64,000 nt of DNA. Source: JAGGSN01 sp965603725. Lineage in GTDB: Bacteria > Zixibacteria > MSB-5A5 > UBA10806 > 4484-95. This document shows positions 6,848-16,236 of this stretch, one piece after another (the first letter of the stretch is position 1; every line of letters starts with the position of its first letter). Under the pieces are notes generated by a model. That model was not told where the DNA came from and did not search any database. It saw only the letters and a program-made list of their open reading frames with translations. The position numbers and the translations under genes are program-made. The stretch covers positions 1 to 64,000 of the forward strand of contig CBFDEC010000008.1 in assembly GCA_965603725.1 (NCBI GenBank), in the 5' to 3' direction.

Positions 6848-9724
6848 TCAGCGGCAATCGCCAATTTGCGGCGGCTCTCCGGTCCCGCGGAAATATTGAA
6901 CAAAGTAAATTACATCTGCAACCGTGACTTCGCCATCGCCGTTGACATCGCCGGCTAACAATGGCTCCGGCGGAGGATTATCGCCCCTGAAGTAACTGAC
7001 TAAGTAAGTAACATCGGATGTACGCACCTCGCCATCGCCATTTGCATCTCCGGAGATAAGATAATAAATATCAATGCTTAACTGACTTTCATCGGTATCG
7101 CCTGTAATATCAGATACCGAGGCAATAAACGTTACCGTTCCTGAGTCGTTTGGCGTTCCGGATAAAAGGCCGGCCTGAGACAATGAAAGACCGGCGCTGG
7201 CAAGGTCGTTGTCACGGTCGATCCAGGTCAATTCGCCGGTGCCCCCGGTCGCCTCCAACTGGAATGAATATATCAGCTCGACATAGCCGTCAGGCAATGA
7301 GGTCGTCGCTATTTCGAGAGCCGGATTAATTGTAAAGGCAAAAAACTTCTCATCAGAGTTGCCCGCCGTATCCTCTACTTGCGCCGTAAAGCTGATTTCA
7401 CCTTCCGATAACGGTGTGCCTGAAACAAGTCCTGCGGACGTTAAAGTCAGTCCGGTGCCTTCCAGATCGTTTTCCAGATCGCTCCAGGTTAGCTCACCGA
7501 TCCCGCCTGTCGCCTGAAGCTGCTGGGAGTATGGTTGATTGACAGTCCAGTCGGGAAGAGAATCCGTTAATATTTCTAACGGGATAGTAGTGGCCGGGAA
7601 AATTATATAATCGATCCAGGCGCAGTCGCTGCCATGGCTTACAGAATAATCTTTATCATATTCCCATTTGAAATTATGAACGCCGGCGGCGGCATAATAA
7701 CTTGCCTGCGCCCAGCCAACCTCGCCGGACCATCGATCCTGCATGTTATTATCGATGAAGAAATTTAAATAGTCATAGTTATTTTCCGAGGAAACCTTAT
7801 AATAAAATGAAAGAGTTCCGGGTAAGGCAACCTCGTAGTTGATTGAAATTATAGAGTTTCGATTATGGCTGATTGCGCCCGATTTAGCCGAATAGAAACC
7901 TTCATAAACATTATTCGCTACAATAACCCAGGGTGCGTTGCCGCCCATTTGCCAGGGGAATGATGAGAAATCGCCGGTTTCGAAATCCTCGATATTAAGT
8001 CCGACAGCAATACTGAAAAAAGCGCTGTCTGAATATCCTTCAGAAGCAGTTATATCAAGTCGGAAATCAACCTGATGCATGCTGGGACAGGAGGGCGAAA
8101 CTGCGAATTCATAGTCTGTATACGAGGCGCCGGTTCCTCCAAGAGCCATAATATCCGGATAGGCAGAACTCGACTGCAGGATATTTACATAACTATCCGC
8201 GGTTGATAATACGGCATTAACATTACTGGCATCGCCGCCGCCGTTGTTGATTAATGTAATTGCCATCGAAACAGTGTCTCCGGCATTGACAATTCCCGCA
8301 TCATGACCATAGAAGTCTAACAAGGGCTCATCGGGTAACGGCTGCATCTCCACATCTACAATAGTTATGCTGTGGTCGTTTATAGTTACTCCATACACGG
8401 TCAGAGGGATATATCCCAGCGCGGTGAAACGTAAATCATAAGTACCGCTTTCAATCATCCGGTAATAATCCCCCGCATCAGGGTCTGTATAGACCTCGGA
8501 ACTGTCGATATCATGACCGATAACAGAGATTATGGCGCTAACCGGTTGACCGTTAGAAGCATCAGTTACCACACCACGGATACCATAATAAGCCTGCTCT
8601 ATGTACGTAATAAGCGCCGCCCTGTTGTAATGCCAGTGATCATCAAGCTGATTCTCCGGCAACAGCTTCACTGCGGACAATTCAATCGTGGTTTCACGAC
8701 AGCCTTTCCAGAAATTTAAATAATCCTGGCGGCCGCCGACTATCGGGTACCAGTCCCAGCCATTGGTAATACCGTTGTTAAGATCGGTCATATAACCATC
8801 GGGGCTGTTAACCTGAGCCGAATCGGCGTATTCGCGGCAGATATCTATGTACCAGTTATTATCGGTATGACGCTGGGGCCAGGTGTCCCAGGGATAGTTG
8901 ACCACCTCTACCCCGCCGTGGAAATTAGCCGATATCACAAAGCTGTGCTCGTCGAAAAAATCCATCATGGCGATAGTTTCCGGCTGCCAGGTTCCACCCG
9001 GATGCTGACCCTCATCGGGATCGGGAAAATTCCTGTTTAAATCATAACCGTTGGCATTATACCTTCTGGCATTAAAAACCGTATGATTACCGCCATAATA
9101 TGTGCCATCGGGATTGGCCAACGGATTAATCCAGACCTCCATATTATCAAGAATATCTGTCAACTGGGGATCGATACCGTAATTTGATAACAGGTAATCA
9201 ATAAGTCTCAACATCAGTATATAACCGGTGGTCTCATCGCCATGCATGGTACCCGAATACATCACTTCCGGCTCATACTCCTCAACGTCGACATTTGCCG
9301 AAAGTTTGGCAAAGAGGATTTCCCTGCCCTCAACGGAAAAGCCGATGTTTTCCACTATGCATAAGCCGGGATAGTCCTCTTCGTAGCCATACATCATTTC
9401 AATATAAGCACTATACGTAGGGTATATATCCCAGTCGAGTATTGTCTCTTTGCTGTCAGCCATCAATGGCTCATATAATGTACCGGGATTGGGTAAAACC
9501 GTATAGTCATAACCAAGAGTCCTGAAATTATTGAACTGATTGTCATTGGCGTATGCATAAACCGTATCGCCCTTGACGTTATCAATTGAGACAAGTCGAG
9601 TCAGCTTGTCCAGATTATCGCCGGGTTTTGTTGTGAATTTGAAATATACCTGACTGGTTTGAGCAAATGATACCGTATTTAATATTAAACCCAGCAATGA
9701 AATAAATATAAATCGTCTGAGCAT
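6848..9724 (-). CDS. Secreted M14 zinc carboxypeptidase with dockerin
   Basis: Start chosen at ATG 9724 (MLRRFIFIS) because GGAGG lies 5 nt upstream; an ATG 7 codons earlier has no such site. Signal peptide covers residues 1-22 (ends VSFAQ). The M14 peptidase domain (about 100-370) has the zinc ligands HGDE (in TMHGDETTGY) and His in SANFHGG, the substrate arginine in YDLNRNFPDP and the catalytic Glu in RETTIELS. A CarboxypepD_reg-like beta domain follows (GIRGVVTDASNGQPV), then a domain with GDTVSMAITLINNGGG, a MAM/jelly-roll-like segment, and two putative-Ig domains (LPDWTVNQPYSQQL, LPDGYVELIYSFQL). The C-terminus has two GDxNGDGEV dockerin repeats that bind calcium. It is probably a cell-surface or exported enzyme digesting peptides; no cohesin partner is in the window. 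Confidence 0.92.
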   Translation of the reverse strand: MLRRFIFISLLGLILNTVSFAQTSQVYFKFTTKPGDNLDKLTRLVSIDNVKGDTVYAYANDNQFNNFRTLGYDYTVLPNPGTLYEPLMADSKETILDWDIYPTYSAYIEMMYGYEEDYPGLCIVENIGFSVEGREILFAKLSANVDVEEYEPEVMYSGTMHGDETTGYILMLRLIDYLLSNYGIDPQLTDILDNMEVWINPLANPDGTYYGGNHTVFNARRYNANGYDLNRNFPDPDEGQHPGGTWQPETIAMMDFFDEHSFVISANFHGGVEVVNYPWDTWPQRHTDNNWYIDICREYADSAQVNSPDGYMTDLNNGITNGWDWYPIVGGRQDYLNFWKGCRETTIELSAVKLLPENQLDDHWHYNRAALITYIEQAYYGIRGVVTDASNGQPVSAIISVIGHDIDSSEVYTDPDAGDYYRMIESGTYDLRFTALGYIPLTVYGVTINDHSITIVDVEMQPLPDEPLLDFYGHDAGIVNAGDTVSMAITLINNGGGDASNVNAVLSTADSYVNILQSSSAYPDIMALGGTGASYTDYEFAVSPSCPSMHQVDFRLDITASEGYSDSAFFSIAVGLNIEDFETGDFSSFPWQMGGNAPWVIVANNVYEGFYSAKSGAISHNRNSIISINYEVALPGTLSFYYKVSSENNYDYLNFFIDNNMQDRWSGEVGWAQASYYAAAGVHNFKWEYDKDYSVSHGSDCAWIDYIIFPATTIPLEILTDSLPDWTVNQPYSQQLQATGGIGELTWSDLENDLEGTGLTLTSAGLVSGTPLSEGEISFTAQVEDTAGNSDEKFFAFTINPALEIATTSLPDGYVELIYSFQLEATGGTGELTWIDRDNDLASAGLSLSQAGLLSGTPNDSGTVTFIASVSDITGDTDESQLSIDIYYLISGDANGDGEVRTSDVTYLVSYFRGDNPPPEPLLAGDVNGDGEVTVADVIYFVQYFRGTGEPPQIGDCR

Positions 9725-9993
9725 TTTTCCTCCGAATATTGTCAAAATAATAATTCCTAGAGTAAACCAAATATTATAATATTGTCAATATATTAGATTA
9801 TCGAATTTTAACAAGATTATTTCATATATTTTTGTATCGTTTCTACAATATTTTTTTTCTCATGTCGTTTGCTGATAATGCAACACATTTGTACTTGACT
9901 GCCTGGTATGTCATGCCTATGTTCAAGTGCAATGTGTTGGATTTATACGGATTATAAAGTGACTGCCGGTTATACTAACTGTGTTGTGAAAAT

Positions 9994-10428
9994 ATGGACT
10001 ACCTGATTAGATCATTGGAAATCTCAGATTATGACAGCCTGATAGATCTCTGGCAAAAAAGCGGCTTGCCCTACCGTCCTAAAGGTCGCGATTCGCGCAA
10101 GTCGATTGCTATAGAGTTGAAACGTCGTGAAACCTGCTTTTGGGGAATGTTTGATGAGGATAAGCTCATCGGCTCCGTGATTGGCGCCTCTGATGGCCGC
10201 AAGGGCTGGATCAACCGCTTGGCAGTCGACCGGGATTATCACGGGCAGGGACTGGCTATTATACTGATCAAAGAATGTGAGAAATTTTTATTTAATCTGG
10301 GAATACAGATAATCGCCACTTTAATCGAGGATTATAACGACCCCTCTAAAGCTTTATTCAAAAAGGCCGGTTATATATTTGGTAAAGATGTGTATTATTA
10401 CACTAAGCGGCTTTCAGATGATGTCTGA
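9994..10428 (+). CDS. GNAT family N-acetyltransferase
   Basis: A 144-aa protein with the acetyl-CoA binding pattern of GNAT enzymes: motif A INRLAVDRDYHGQGLAIIL contains the Q/RxxGxG-type loop, followed by a helix and the C-terminal ALFKKAGYIFGKDVYYYTKRL. It transfers an acetyl group to an amine, but the substrate cannot be told. It stands alone, divergent from the carboxypeptidase, with only a weak ribosome binding site. Confidence 0.85.
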   Translation: MDYLIRSLEISDYDSLIDLWQKSGLPYRPKGRDSRKSIAIELKRRETCFWGMFDEDKLIGSVIGASDGRKGWINRLAVDRDYHGQGLAIILIKECEKFLFNLGIQIIATLIEDYNDPSKALFKKAGYIFGKDVYYYTKRLSDDV

Positions 10429-10573
10429 TTATTTTATAGGTCTTGTTTCCGCATTACACAAACACAAACAGGAAACCATTTAGTGGGCGGCAGACGTCCT
10501 CGTCTTCTCCTTCGTGGCAGGACAAATGACGGGCAGACCGGTTCGCCCTGGGCGGATGCCGCGCACTGCTGCA

Positions 10574-10755
10574 TTCTATCGCCGAATCTACCGAACCGTG
10601 ACCGGTCAGTATAATGACTTCAGGGTATTTATATTCCTTTTTCAGGATTTCAAGCGCCTGTTTGCCCTCCATTGTCGGCATTTTCAAGTCGAGAAGAGCC
10701 AGATCGAACTTACCGCTCCGTGCTGCCTCCACGGCGTAATGTCTGGCAAATTCTT
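10574..10755 (-). pseudogene. Relic of a response-regulator receiver domain
   Basis: The minus strand reads ARHYAVEAARSGKFDLALLDLKMP, then EGKQALEILKKEY, then YPEVIILTGHGSVDSAIE. This is the central part of a CheY-like receiver, with the phospho-acceptor Asp in LLDLKMP and the conserved Thr in ILTGHG. The N-terminal acidic pair is missing upstream and the frame runs into unrelated residues after DSAIE, where the conserved Lys should be. It is a decayed fragment cut at both ends. Confidence 0.75.
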
Positions 10756-10932
10756 AGGTTGACAAATTCTTGAAAATGTGCCTACTTGCTTCTGAATGCA
10801 TAGAGCTTGAATGATATAAGGAGGTAAGATAACACAGAAATAGAAATCATTTTAAACCAGCATTAGCTTTATTTCTAAATAGACATTTTGGGTTTGATGT
10901 AAATTTCAATAATTGCAAAAGAAGGAATGAAT

Positions 10933-11592
10933 ATGAGCGCTTTTACTTATAATAATAAAACCTATGAAGTAGATTCGATGGATTTCCTGGCAGACTATAA
11001 CCATTGGGATGAAAATTTCGCAGAAGGCATGGCGCCAAAACTTAGAATTTCCCATGGTCTAACAAAAGAACACTGGGATGTAATATATTTCATTCGAAAC
11101 ACATTTAAAAAAATAGGCAGATGTCCTCTGTTTTACGAAACATGTGTAATGAACGGCTTGCAGCTGAACGAGATCAAGATTCTTTTCCCCACCGGATATT
11201 TAAGAGGCGCCTGTAAGCTGGCAGGCATTACCTATAAAGAGGGTTATATTAACCGGGATTATTTATCCCCAGCTTCTGAGAATTTCAACATACTTGCCGC
11301 TGAAAAAGCCTATGTTGTAGACGTGCGCGGATTCCTGTTGGATCCCGACGACTGGAACGAAATTTTCGCTGTCTACAGAGCCTATGAAATGAAAATTCCA
11401 GGAGGAAAGCTGACAGACAAACACTGGCAAATCATACGGTATCTTCGCAAAAGCTATGAAAAGACCAGGGAGGTCCCAACAGTTTATGAAACATGCGATG
11501 TAAATCAGATCGACATAAAGGGGCTTGAACAGCTGTTCCCGGATGGGTACCATCGGGGAGCTGTTAAAATTGCCGGTTTGCGAGTCAGATAA
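10933..11592 (+). CDS. DsrC/TusE-like protein with two tandem domains
   Basis: Start taken at ATG 10933 because AAGGA ends 7 nt before it; an ATG at 10927 is too close to that site. Two copies of the DsrC/TusE fold are visible. Domain 1 (about 1-105): DSMDFLADYNHWDENFAEGMA, LTKEHWDVIYFIRNTF, LFPTGYLRGACKLAGI. Domain 2 (about 125-219): DVRGFLLDPDDWNEIFAVYRA, LTDKHWQIIRYLRKSYE, LFPDGYHRGAVKIAGL. DsrC-family proteins act as sulfur carriers using two C-terminal cysteines. Domain 1 keeps only the first of these (GACKLAG), with GYI in place of the terminal GCV; domain 2 has neither. It is therefore unlikely to work as a standard sulfur carrier and may be regulatory or structural. It is isolated, with no dsr or tus genes nearby. 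Confidence 0.85.
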   Translation: MSAFTYNNKTYEVDSMDFLADYNHWDENFAEGMAPKLRISHGLTKEHWDVIYFIRNTFKKIGRCPLFYETCVMNGLQLNEIKILFPTGYLRGACKLAGITYKEGYINRDYLSPASENFNILAAEKAYVVDVRGFLLDPDDWNEIFAVYRAYEMKIPGGKLTDKHWQIIRYLRKSYEKTREVPTVYETCDVNQIDIKGLEQLFPDGYHRGAVKIAGLRVR

Positions 11593-11679
11593 CATCATGG
11601 GATATCCTGAATATAAGATAAAATCCTTTTAATACTCTAAAGCCGCCTGATAGAAACCGTCTCAAAAGTAGCTTTTCTT

Positions 11680-11835
11680 GTTACTAAATTCTGTTTGGTA
11701 ACACAATGACAATCGAAACTCTGTTTCGAGCAAAATTACACGGGCAAGGTATCAATTTAGATAATTGAATGAACATGCGGAATGTTGAAACAGGGTTTCA
11801 GAAATCAGTACGTTCCCAAACAGAGTTTGGGAACG
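11680..11835. repeat. Array of four small palindromes of the AAAC-N3-GTTT type
   Basis: Four hairpins share a similar apex: GTTACTAAA/TTTGGTAAC (11680-11702, one T-G pair), TCGAAAC-TCT-GTTTCGA (11713-11729), TGAAAC-AGG-GTTTCA (11786-11800) and CGTTCCCAAAC-AGA-GTTTGGGAACG (11811-11835). The outer stems differ while three of the apices match, so they look like members of one palindrome family rather than one duplication. No coding potential is seen. Confidence 0.7.
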
Positions 11836-11905
11836 AGATCGTATTCCTTTCTTTAATAGGCTGTTCTTGAATAATGAATTTCGTTCATCAGAGTTGCGCT
11901 CATTC

Positions 11906-11960
11906 TTAATAGGCGGCTCTTTCCAGAGCCGCTGCAGGACTGGAAAGTCCTGCCTATTAA
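11906..11960. repeat. Three-way cruciform: outer repeat enclosing two hairpins with complementary loops
   Basis: TTAATAGGC (11906-11914) and GCCTATTAA (11952-11960) form a perfect outer stem. Inside are an 8-bp hairpin at 11913-11932 with loop TTCC and an 8-bp hairpin at 11934-11953 with loop GGAA. TTCC and GGAA are exact complements, so the loops could pair. A 70-codon minus-strand frame at 11853-12065 is just a reading through this element and I do not call it a gene. Confidence 0.75.
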
Positions 11961-12076
11961 GTTAGTTTTTTTAATCAAATCTGTTATTTGGAAAAATTTC
12001 GGGGAAACTCCTGTTTTACTAATTACTTGACTTAGAAGAACATTAAACACATTTTTAATTTTCATATTTTTTGCTT

Positions 12077-13816
12077 ATGGAACAAACAGCTTCTGAAATA
12101 ATTAAATCCTACATTTTCAGGCATACTCGTGTCTGGTTATGGGGCATTCTCACTATCGTTTTGACTACAGTGTTTACTATGGCCGCCCCCTGGATTCTTC
12201 GCCAGGCTATCAATATGCTTCAGGAAGGGGTTACAGTCCAGAAACTGGTGTTTTACGCCCTTGCCATTATAGGTGTAACCGTTATCCAGGGAATTTTCAG
12301 ATTTTTAATGCGTCAAACAATGATTGTGACTTCACGCAACATCGAGTATGAATTACGCAACGACCTGTTTAATCACCTGTTAAAACTGGATTGGCAATAT
12401 TATAACAAAATGCCAACGGGCGATATCATGGCCAGGATGACTAACGATCTTGAAGCGGTTAGAGCCATGGTCGGTCCTGGAATAATGTATTTTACATCTA
12501 CACTTTTCACATTTGCAGCGGCAGTTACCCTGATGTCAATCATTAATATAAAACTGACCCTGGTGACTTTTATTCCGCTGCCATTTATTTCCGCCCTCAC
12601 GTTCTTCATCAGCAGAGAGGTGCATAAAAGATACGCCAGCATCCAGGAGCAATACTCGAAGATTACTGCGGATGTGCAGGAAAACCTGTCCGGCATTAGA
12701 GTGGTCAAAGCTTATGTTCAGGAGGACAACGCAATAAAACGCTTCGGAAGGCTGAACCGGGAATATATACGAAAAAACCTTGATATGATACGTGTCTGGG
12801 GATTGTTCTTTCCGGTAATTTTTGGTTTTGCCGGTGTGGCGGTTGCGCTGGTGTTGTGGGTTGGCGGCAACCAGGTGATTAATGGCCAGATAACCCTTGG
12901 CGATCTTGTCGCCTTTACCGCTTATCTCATGCTTTTAATGTGGCCGATGGCCGCCCTTGGCTGGGTAATGGGACTGTATCAGAGAGGCATGGCATCGATG
13001 AAACGAATCGCCCGGATATTTAATTCATCCCCGATAATAATATCGCCATCATCCGGCGCTGTTAAAAAGGACATAGAGGGCAAGATCGAATTTAAACAGC
13101 TTGAATTTGCCTACAACGGCAAACCTGTTTTAAGCGATATTGATTTAACAATCGCTCCCGGCCAGACCATTGCCATCCTCGGTCATACAGGAAGCGGCAA
13201 GACAAGCCTGGTTTCACTGATTCCCCGTCTTTATCCCGTAAAACGAGGCACGCTGTATATCGATGATGTCGATATTAACGATTACGATCTTCAGTCGCTG
13301 CGCTCGCAGATCGGATTGGTGGCTCAGGAGACAATCCTATTTTCGCAATCTATCGAGAGCAATATCACTTTTGGCGGTAAGATGACCGACCTTAATATAA
13401 AGGATATTGCCTTCCTTGCCGGTATTGCTGATGATATCGAGGATTTTCCCTCCGGCTACCGGACAATCCTCGGCGAACGAGGAATAACCCTGTCGGGAGG
13501 CCAGAAACAACGAACAGCCCTGGCACGGGCACTGGCAATCAGTCCGAAAATACTGATCCTCGATGATGCTTTCTCATCAGTGGACACTGCAACCGAAGAA
13601 CAGATATTACATAACCTGCGGAAAATATTTTCAGCATGCACAACCTTAATTATTTCTCATCGCATTTCTACTGTAAGAGATTCTGATTATATAGTTGTTT
13701 TAGAGAACGGCCATATTGCCGAAACCGGCAATCACGATGAGCTTATCGCCAGGAGCGGATTGTATACACGGCTTTATGAACGTCAACTGATAAGCCAGGA
13801 ATTGGAGGCGCTTTGA
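12077..13816 (+). CDS. ABC exporter half-transporter, degenerate-site subunit
   Basis: Start taken at ATG 12077; TTG at 12071 is possible and neither has a clear ribosome binding site. The N-terminal six-helix export domain (about 15-310) is followed by an ATPase domain with Walker A LGHTGSGKTSL, signature LSGGQ and Walker B ILILDDAFSSVD. The residue after the Walker B Asp is Asp instead of the catalytic Glu. This matches the non-catalytic half of heterodimeric exporters such as TM287/288 and BmrC/BmrD. The partner is encoded at 14431-16236. Likely a lipid or drug exporter in the inner membrane; substrate unknown. The stop overlaps the next gene by 4 bp. Confidence 0.92.
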   Translation: MEQTASEIIKSYIFRHTRVWLWGILTIVLTTVFTMAAPWILRQAINMLQEGVTVQKLVFYALAIIGVTVIQGIFRFLMRQTMIVTSRNIEYELRNDLFNHLLKLDWQYYNKMPTGDIMARMTNDLEAVRAMVGPGIMYFTSTLFTFAAAVTLMSIINIKLTLVTFIPLPFISALTFFISREVHKRYASIQEQYSKITADVQENLSGIRVVKAYVQEDNAIKRFGRLNREYIRKNLDMIRVWGLFFPVIFGFAGVAVALVLWVGGNQVINGQITLGDLVAFTAYLMLLMWPMAALGWVMGLYQRGMASMKRIARIFNSSPIIISPSSGAVKKDIEGKIEFKQLEFAYNGKPVLSDIDLTIAPGQTIAILGHTGSGKTSLVSLIPRLYPVKRGTLYIDDVDINDYDLQSLRSQIGLVAQETILFSQSIESNITFGGKMTDLNIKDIAFLAGIADDIEDFPSGYRTILGERGITLSGGQKQRTALARALAISPKILILDDAFSSVDTATEEQILHNLRKIFSACTTLIISHRISTVRDSDYIVVLENGHIAETGNHDELIARSGLYTRLYERQLISQELEAL

Positions 13817-14418
13817 GCTATTTAACAGCTAAAGATATAGACCTGGTTGAAAGAGAGTACGGTAAACCAGCTGAGCTATCCACCCGAATAAAAACAACTT
13901 CCAAAGAACTGGACAAAATACGTAAGAGCCAGATTCATGGGCGTGCACATGATATAACCCTGTTTATAGTTAAAGGCAGCCAGCTTTTATTTATAGCTAA
14001 ACCGTTTTATCCATCCGAACTATACCGGGCTCCGTCAGGGGCTGCCAAACCGGGCGAGAGCTTAATCGATGGCGGCAAACGAGAAGCGTTCGAGGAAACA
14101 GGCGTACAGATAGAATTTGAAAAATATGTTTTGAGAATTAAGGCAAGATTTGAAAGCGATAATGACCGTATCGACTGGACATCGCATATTTTCAAGGCTC
14201 GATATGTATCAGGGGATGTGAAACCGATTGATACACGTGAAATCAGGGAAGCCCGTTTTGTTGATTTCGATGATATCCCTCGATTTAATGAGATAATGCA
14301 GAAAATAAATATCGCTGGTTTTCGATATCGGGTTTTCCTCACTGAAAATACCATGCAACTGCTTGAAAAAGATTTAGTTAGCCATAATAAAAAGATCGAT
14401 GAGATTGAATCTCAATGA
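13813..14418 (+). CDS. Nudix hydrolase
   Basis: Starts at TTG 13813 in a TTGA overlap with the ABC gene, implying translational coupling. The 201-aa protein has a perfect Nudix box, G-x5-E-x7-REAFEETGV, at about residues 76-98 (GAAKPGESLIDGG then KREAFEETGV). Nudix enzymes split nucleoside diphosphates linked to another group. The N-terminal 60 residues are helical and not typical of housekeeping MutT. Its location between two ABC half-transporter genes is unusual and suggests a shared role or shared regulation; substrate unknown. Confidence 0.9.
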   Translation: MSYLTAKDIDLVEREYGKPAELSTRIKTTSKELDKIRKSQIHGRAHDITLFIVKGSQLLFIAKPFYPSELYRAPSGAAKPGESLIDGGKREAFEETGVQIEFEKYVLRIKARFESDNDRIDWTSHIFKARYVSGDVKPIDTREIREARFVDFDDIPRFNEIMQKINIAGFRYRVFLTENTMQLLEKDLVSHNKKIDEIESQ

Positions 14419-14430
14419 AGTCACTAAAGA

Positions 14431-16236
14431 ATGAGCTCTAACTATCACGAAGAAGAAATACTGGGCAAAGCCTATGATGGCCGCCTGATGAAACGGCTTC
14501 TGATCTATTTGAAGCCATATAGTGGCCTGGTCGCTTTAAGCGTAATCATATTATTGATATCGTCGCTGGCTCAGCTTGCCGCTCCCTATTTAACTAAAAT
14601 TGCCATTGATAAATATATTATGGCAGGCGATTCCGAAGGTCTATTTCGAATTATGTTATTTCTTATAGGAACAATGGCTTTTGCAGTAACACTTGAGTAC
14701 TTTCAGCGTTACCTGATGCAATATATCGGTCAGAGGGCGATGTATGATTTGCGGATGCAGATATTCTCCCATGTTCAGCATCTTGATTTAAAATTTTTCA
14801 ATAAAAATCCGGTTGGCAGAATACTTACCCGGATTACTTCTGACGTTCAAGTATTAAACGAAATGTTCACTGCCGGAGTGATTGAGATTTTTGGGGACAT
14901 ATTCATGATCCTGGGTATTATTGCGGCGATGCTGGTTATTAATTGGAAACTGGCGCTGGTAGTTTTTTCTGTATTGCCGTTGCTTGTTTTGACCACCGTG
15001 ATATTTCGCAAGAAAGTGCGGCAGTCTTTCCGTGATGTCAGGCTTACCACTGCCAGGCTGAATGCGTTCACGCAGGAGAATTTGACGGGCATTTCAGTCG
15101 TGCAAAGCTTCACTGCCGAAGAGCGTGTTTTTGCTGGTTATGATGGAATTAATATAGAGCTAAAAAAAGCTCATTTACGTACCGTATTTTATTTCGCGGT
15201 CTTTTTCCCAATAGTGGAAATCATCGGCGCTTTTTCGCTGGCTCTTATTGTTGGCTACGGCGGCGGGCAGATACTTGGCGGAGCGCTCACTCTTGGCGCG
15301 CTGGTAGCTTTTATCCAGTATGCCGACCGCTTTTACAGGCCCATTCGAGACCTTTCTGAAAAATACAACATCCTGCAGGCGGCAATGGCATCCTCAGAAA
15401 GAATATTTAAACTCCTCGATACAAATACCGGCATTGAACTTCCTTCACAGCCGGCTAAAATTGAAGGATTAAAAGGTTCTATTGAATTTAGGGACCTCAG
15501 TTTTGGGTATGAAGACAATAACTTTGTTTTAAATGACATTAACCTGGATATCAAAGCCGGCGAAAAAATTGCCGTTGTCGGGGCCACCGGTTCAGGCAAG
15601 ACCACTCTTATAAGTCTTCTCTGCCGGTTTTATGAATACAACAGGGGCGATATACTCATCGATGGCATATCCTTAAAAAAAATTAACGAAAAAGAACTCC
15701 GCAAGAATATTGCCCTTGTGCTGCAGGATGTATTTTTATTTACAGGCGATATTAATCGCAACATCCGTCTCGGTTCCGAGGAAATATCTTTAGAAGATGT
15801 CAAACGGGCCGCCTGTGAAATAGGCGCTGATAGGTTCATTTCAAGACTCGATAAGACTTATGAGTATCAACTGACCGAGCGCGGCGCCAACCTGTCGGTG
15901 GGTCAAAGGCAACTTATTGCTTTTGCCCGCGCCCTGGCGTTCAACCCGGCAATATTGATCCTCGATGAAGCTACGTCATCGGTTGACACTGAAACCGAAA
16001 TATTAATCCAAAAGGCGCTAAGAAAACTTTTAGCAAACAGGACCTCGATTGTTATCGCCCATAGACTGTCAACAATAAGGGACGTCGACAGGATAGTCGT
16101 AATGCATAAAAGCAGAATCAGGGAAGTCGGCGCTCATGAAGAGCTGATGAAAGCAAAAGGAATATATTACCGGCTTTACCAGCTTCAATATAAAGACCAG
16201 GAGGCGCTGATAGCAAATGAGCAACTACGGAGATAG
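14431..16236 (+). CDS. ABC exporter half-transporter, catalytic-site subunit
   Basis: A 601-aa protein with six membrane helices (about 25-320) and an ATPase domain: Walker A VGATGSGKTTL, Walker B ILILDEATSSVD with the catalytic Glu present, switch His in IAHRLST. Its signature is LSVGQ instead of LSGGQ. Together with the Asp in the partner's Walker B this gives one intact ATP site and one degenerate site, the signature of heterodimeric exporters (TM287/288 type). It starts 12 nt after the Nudix stop and overlaps the next gene by 20 bp. Confidence 0.93.
   Translation: MSSNYHEEEILGKAYDGRLMKRLLIYLKPYSGLVALSVIILLISSLAQLAAPYLTKIAIDKYIMAGDSEGLFRIMLFLIGTMAFAVTLEYFQRYLMQYIGQRAMYDLRMQIFSHVQHLDLKFFNKNPVGRILTRITSDVQVLNEMFTAGVIEIFGDIFMILGIIAAMLVINWKLALVVFSVLPLLVLTTVIFRKKVRQSFRDVRLTTARLNAFTQENLTGISVVQSFTAEERVFAGYDGINIELKKAHLRTVFYFAVFFPIVEIIGAFSLALIVGYGGGQILGGALTLGALVAFIQYADRFYRPIRDLSEKYNILQAAMASSERIFKLLDTNTGIELPSQPAKIEGLKGSIEFRDLSFGYEDNNFVLNDINLDIKAGEKIAVVGATGSGKTTLISLLCRFYEYNRGDILIDGISLKKINEKELRKNIALVLQDVFLFTGDINRNIRLGSEEISLEDVKRAACEIGADRFISRLDKTYEYQLTERGANLSVGQRQLIAFARALAFNPAILILDEATSSVDTETEILIQKALRKLLANRTSIVIAHRLSTIRDVDRIVVMHKSRIREVGAHEELMKAKGIYYRLYQLQYKDQEALIANEQLRR

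Noticed and set aside
11853..12065. 70-codon minus-strand ORF
   Set aside because: It is a reading through the palindromic element at 11906-11960, with no ribosome binding site or protein-like pattern.
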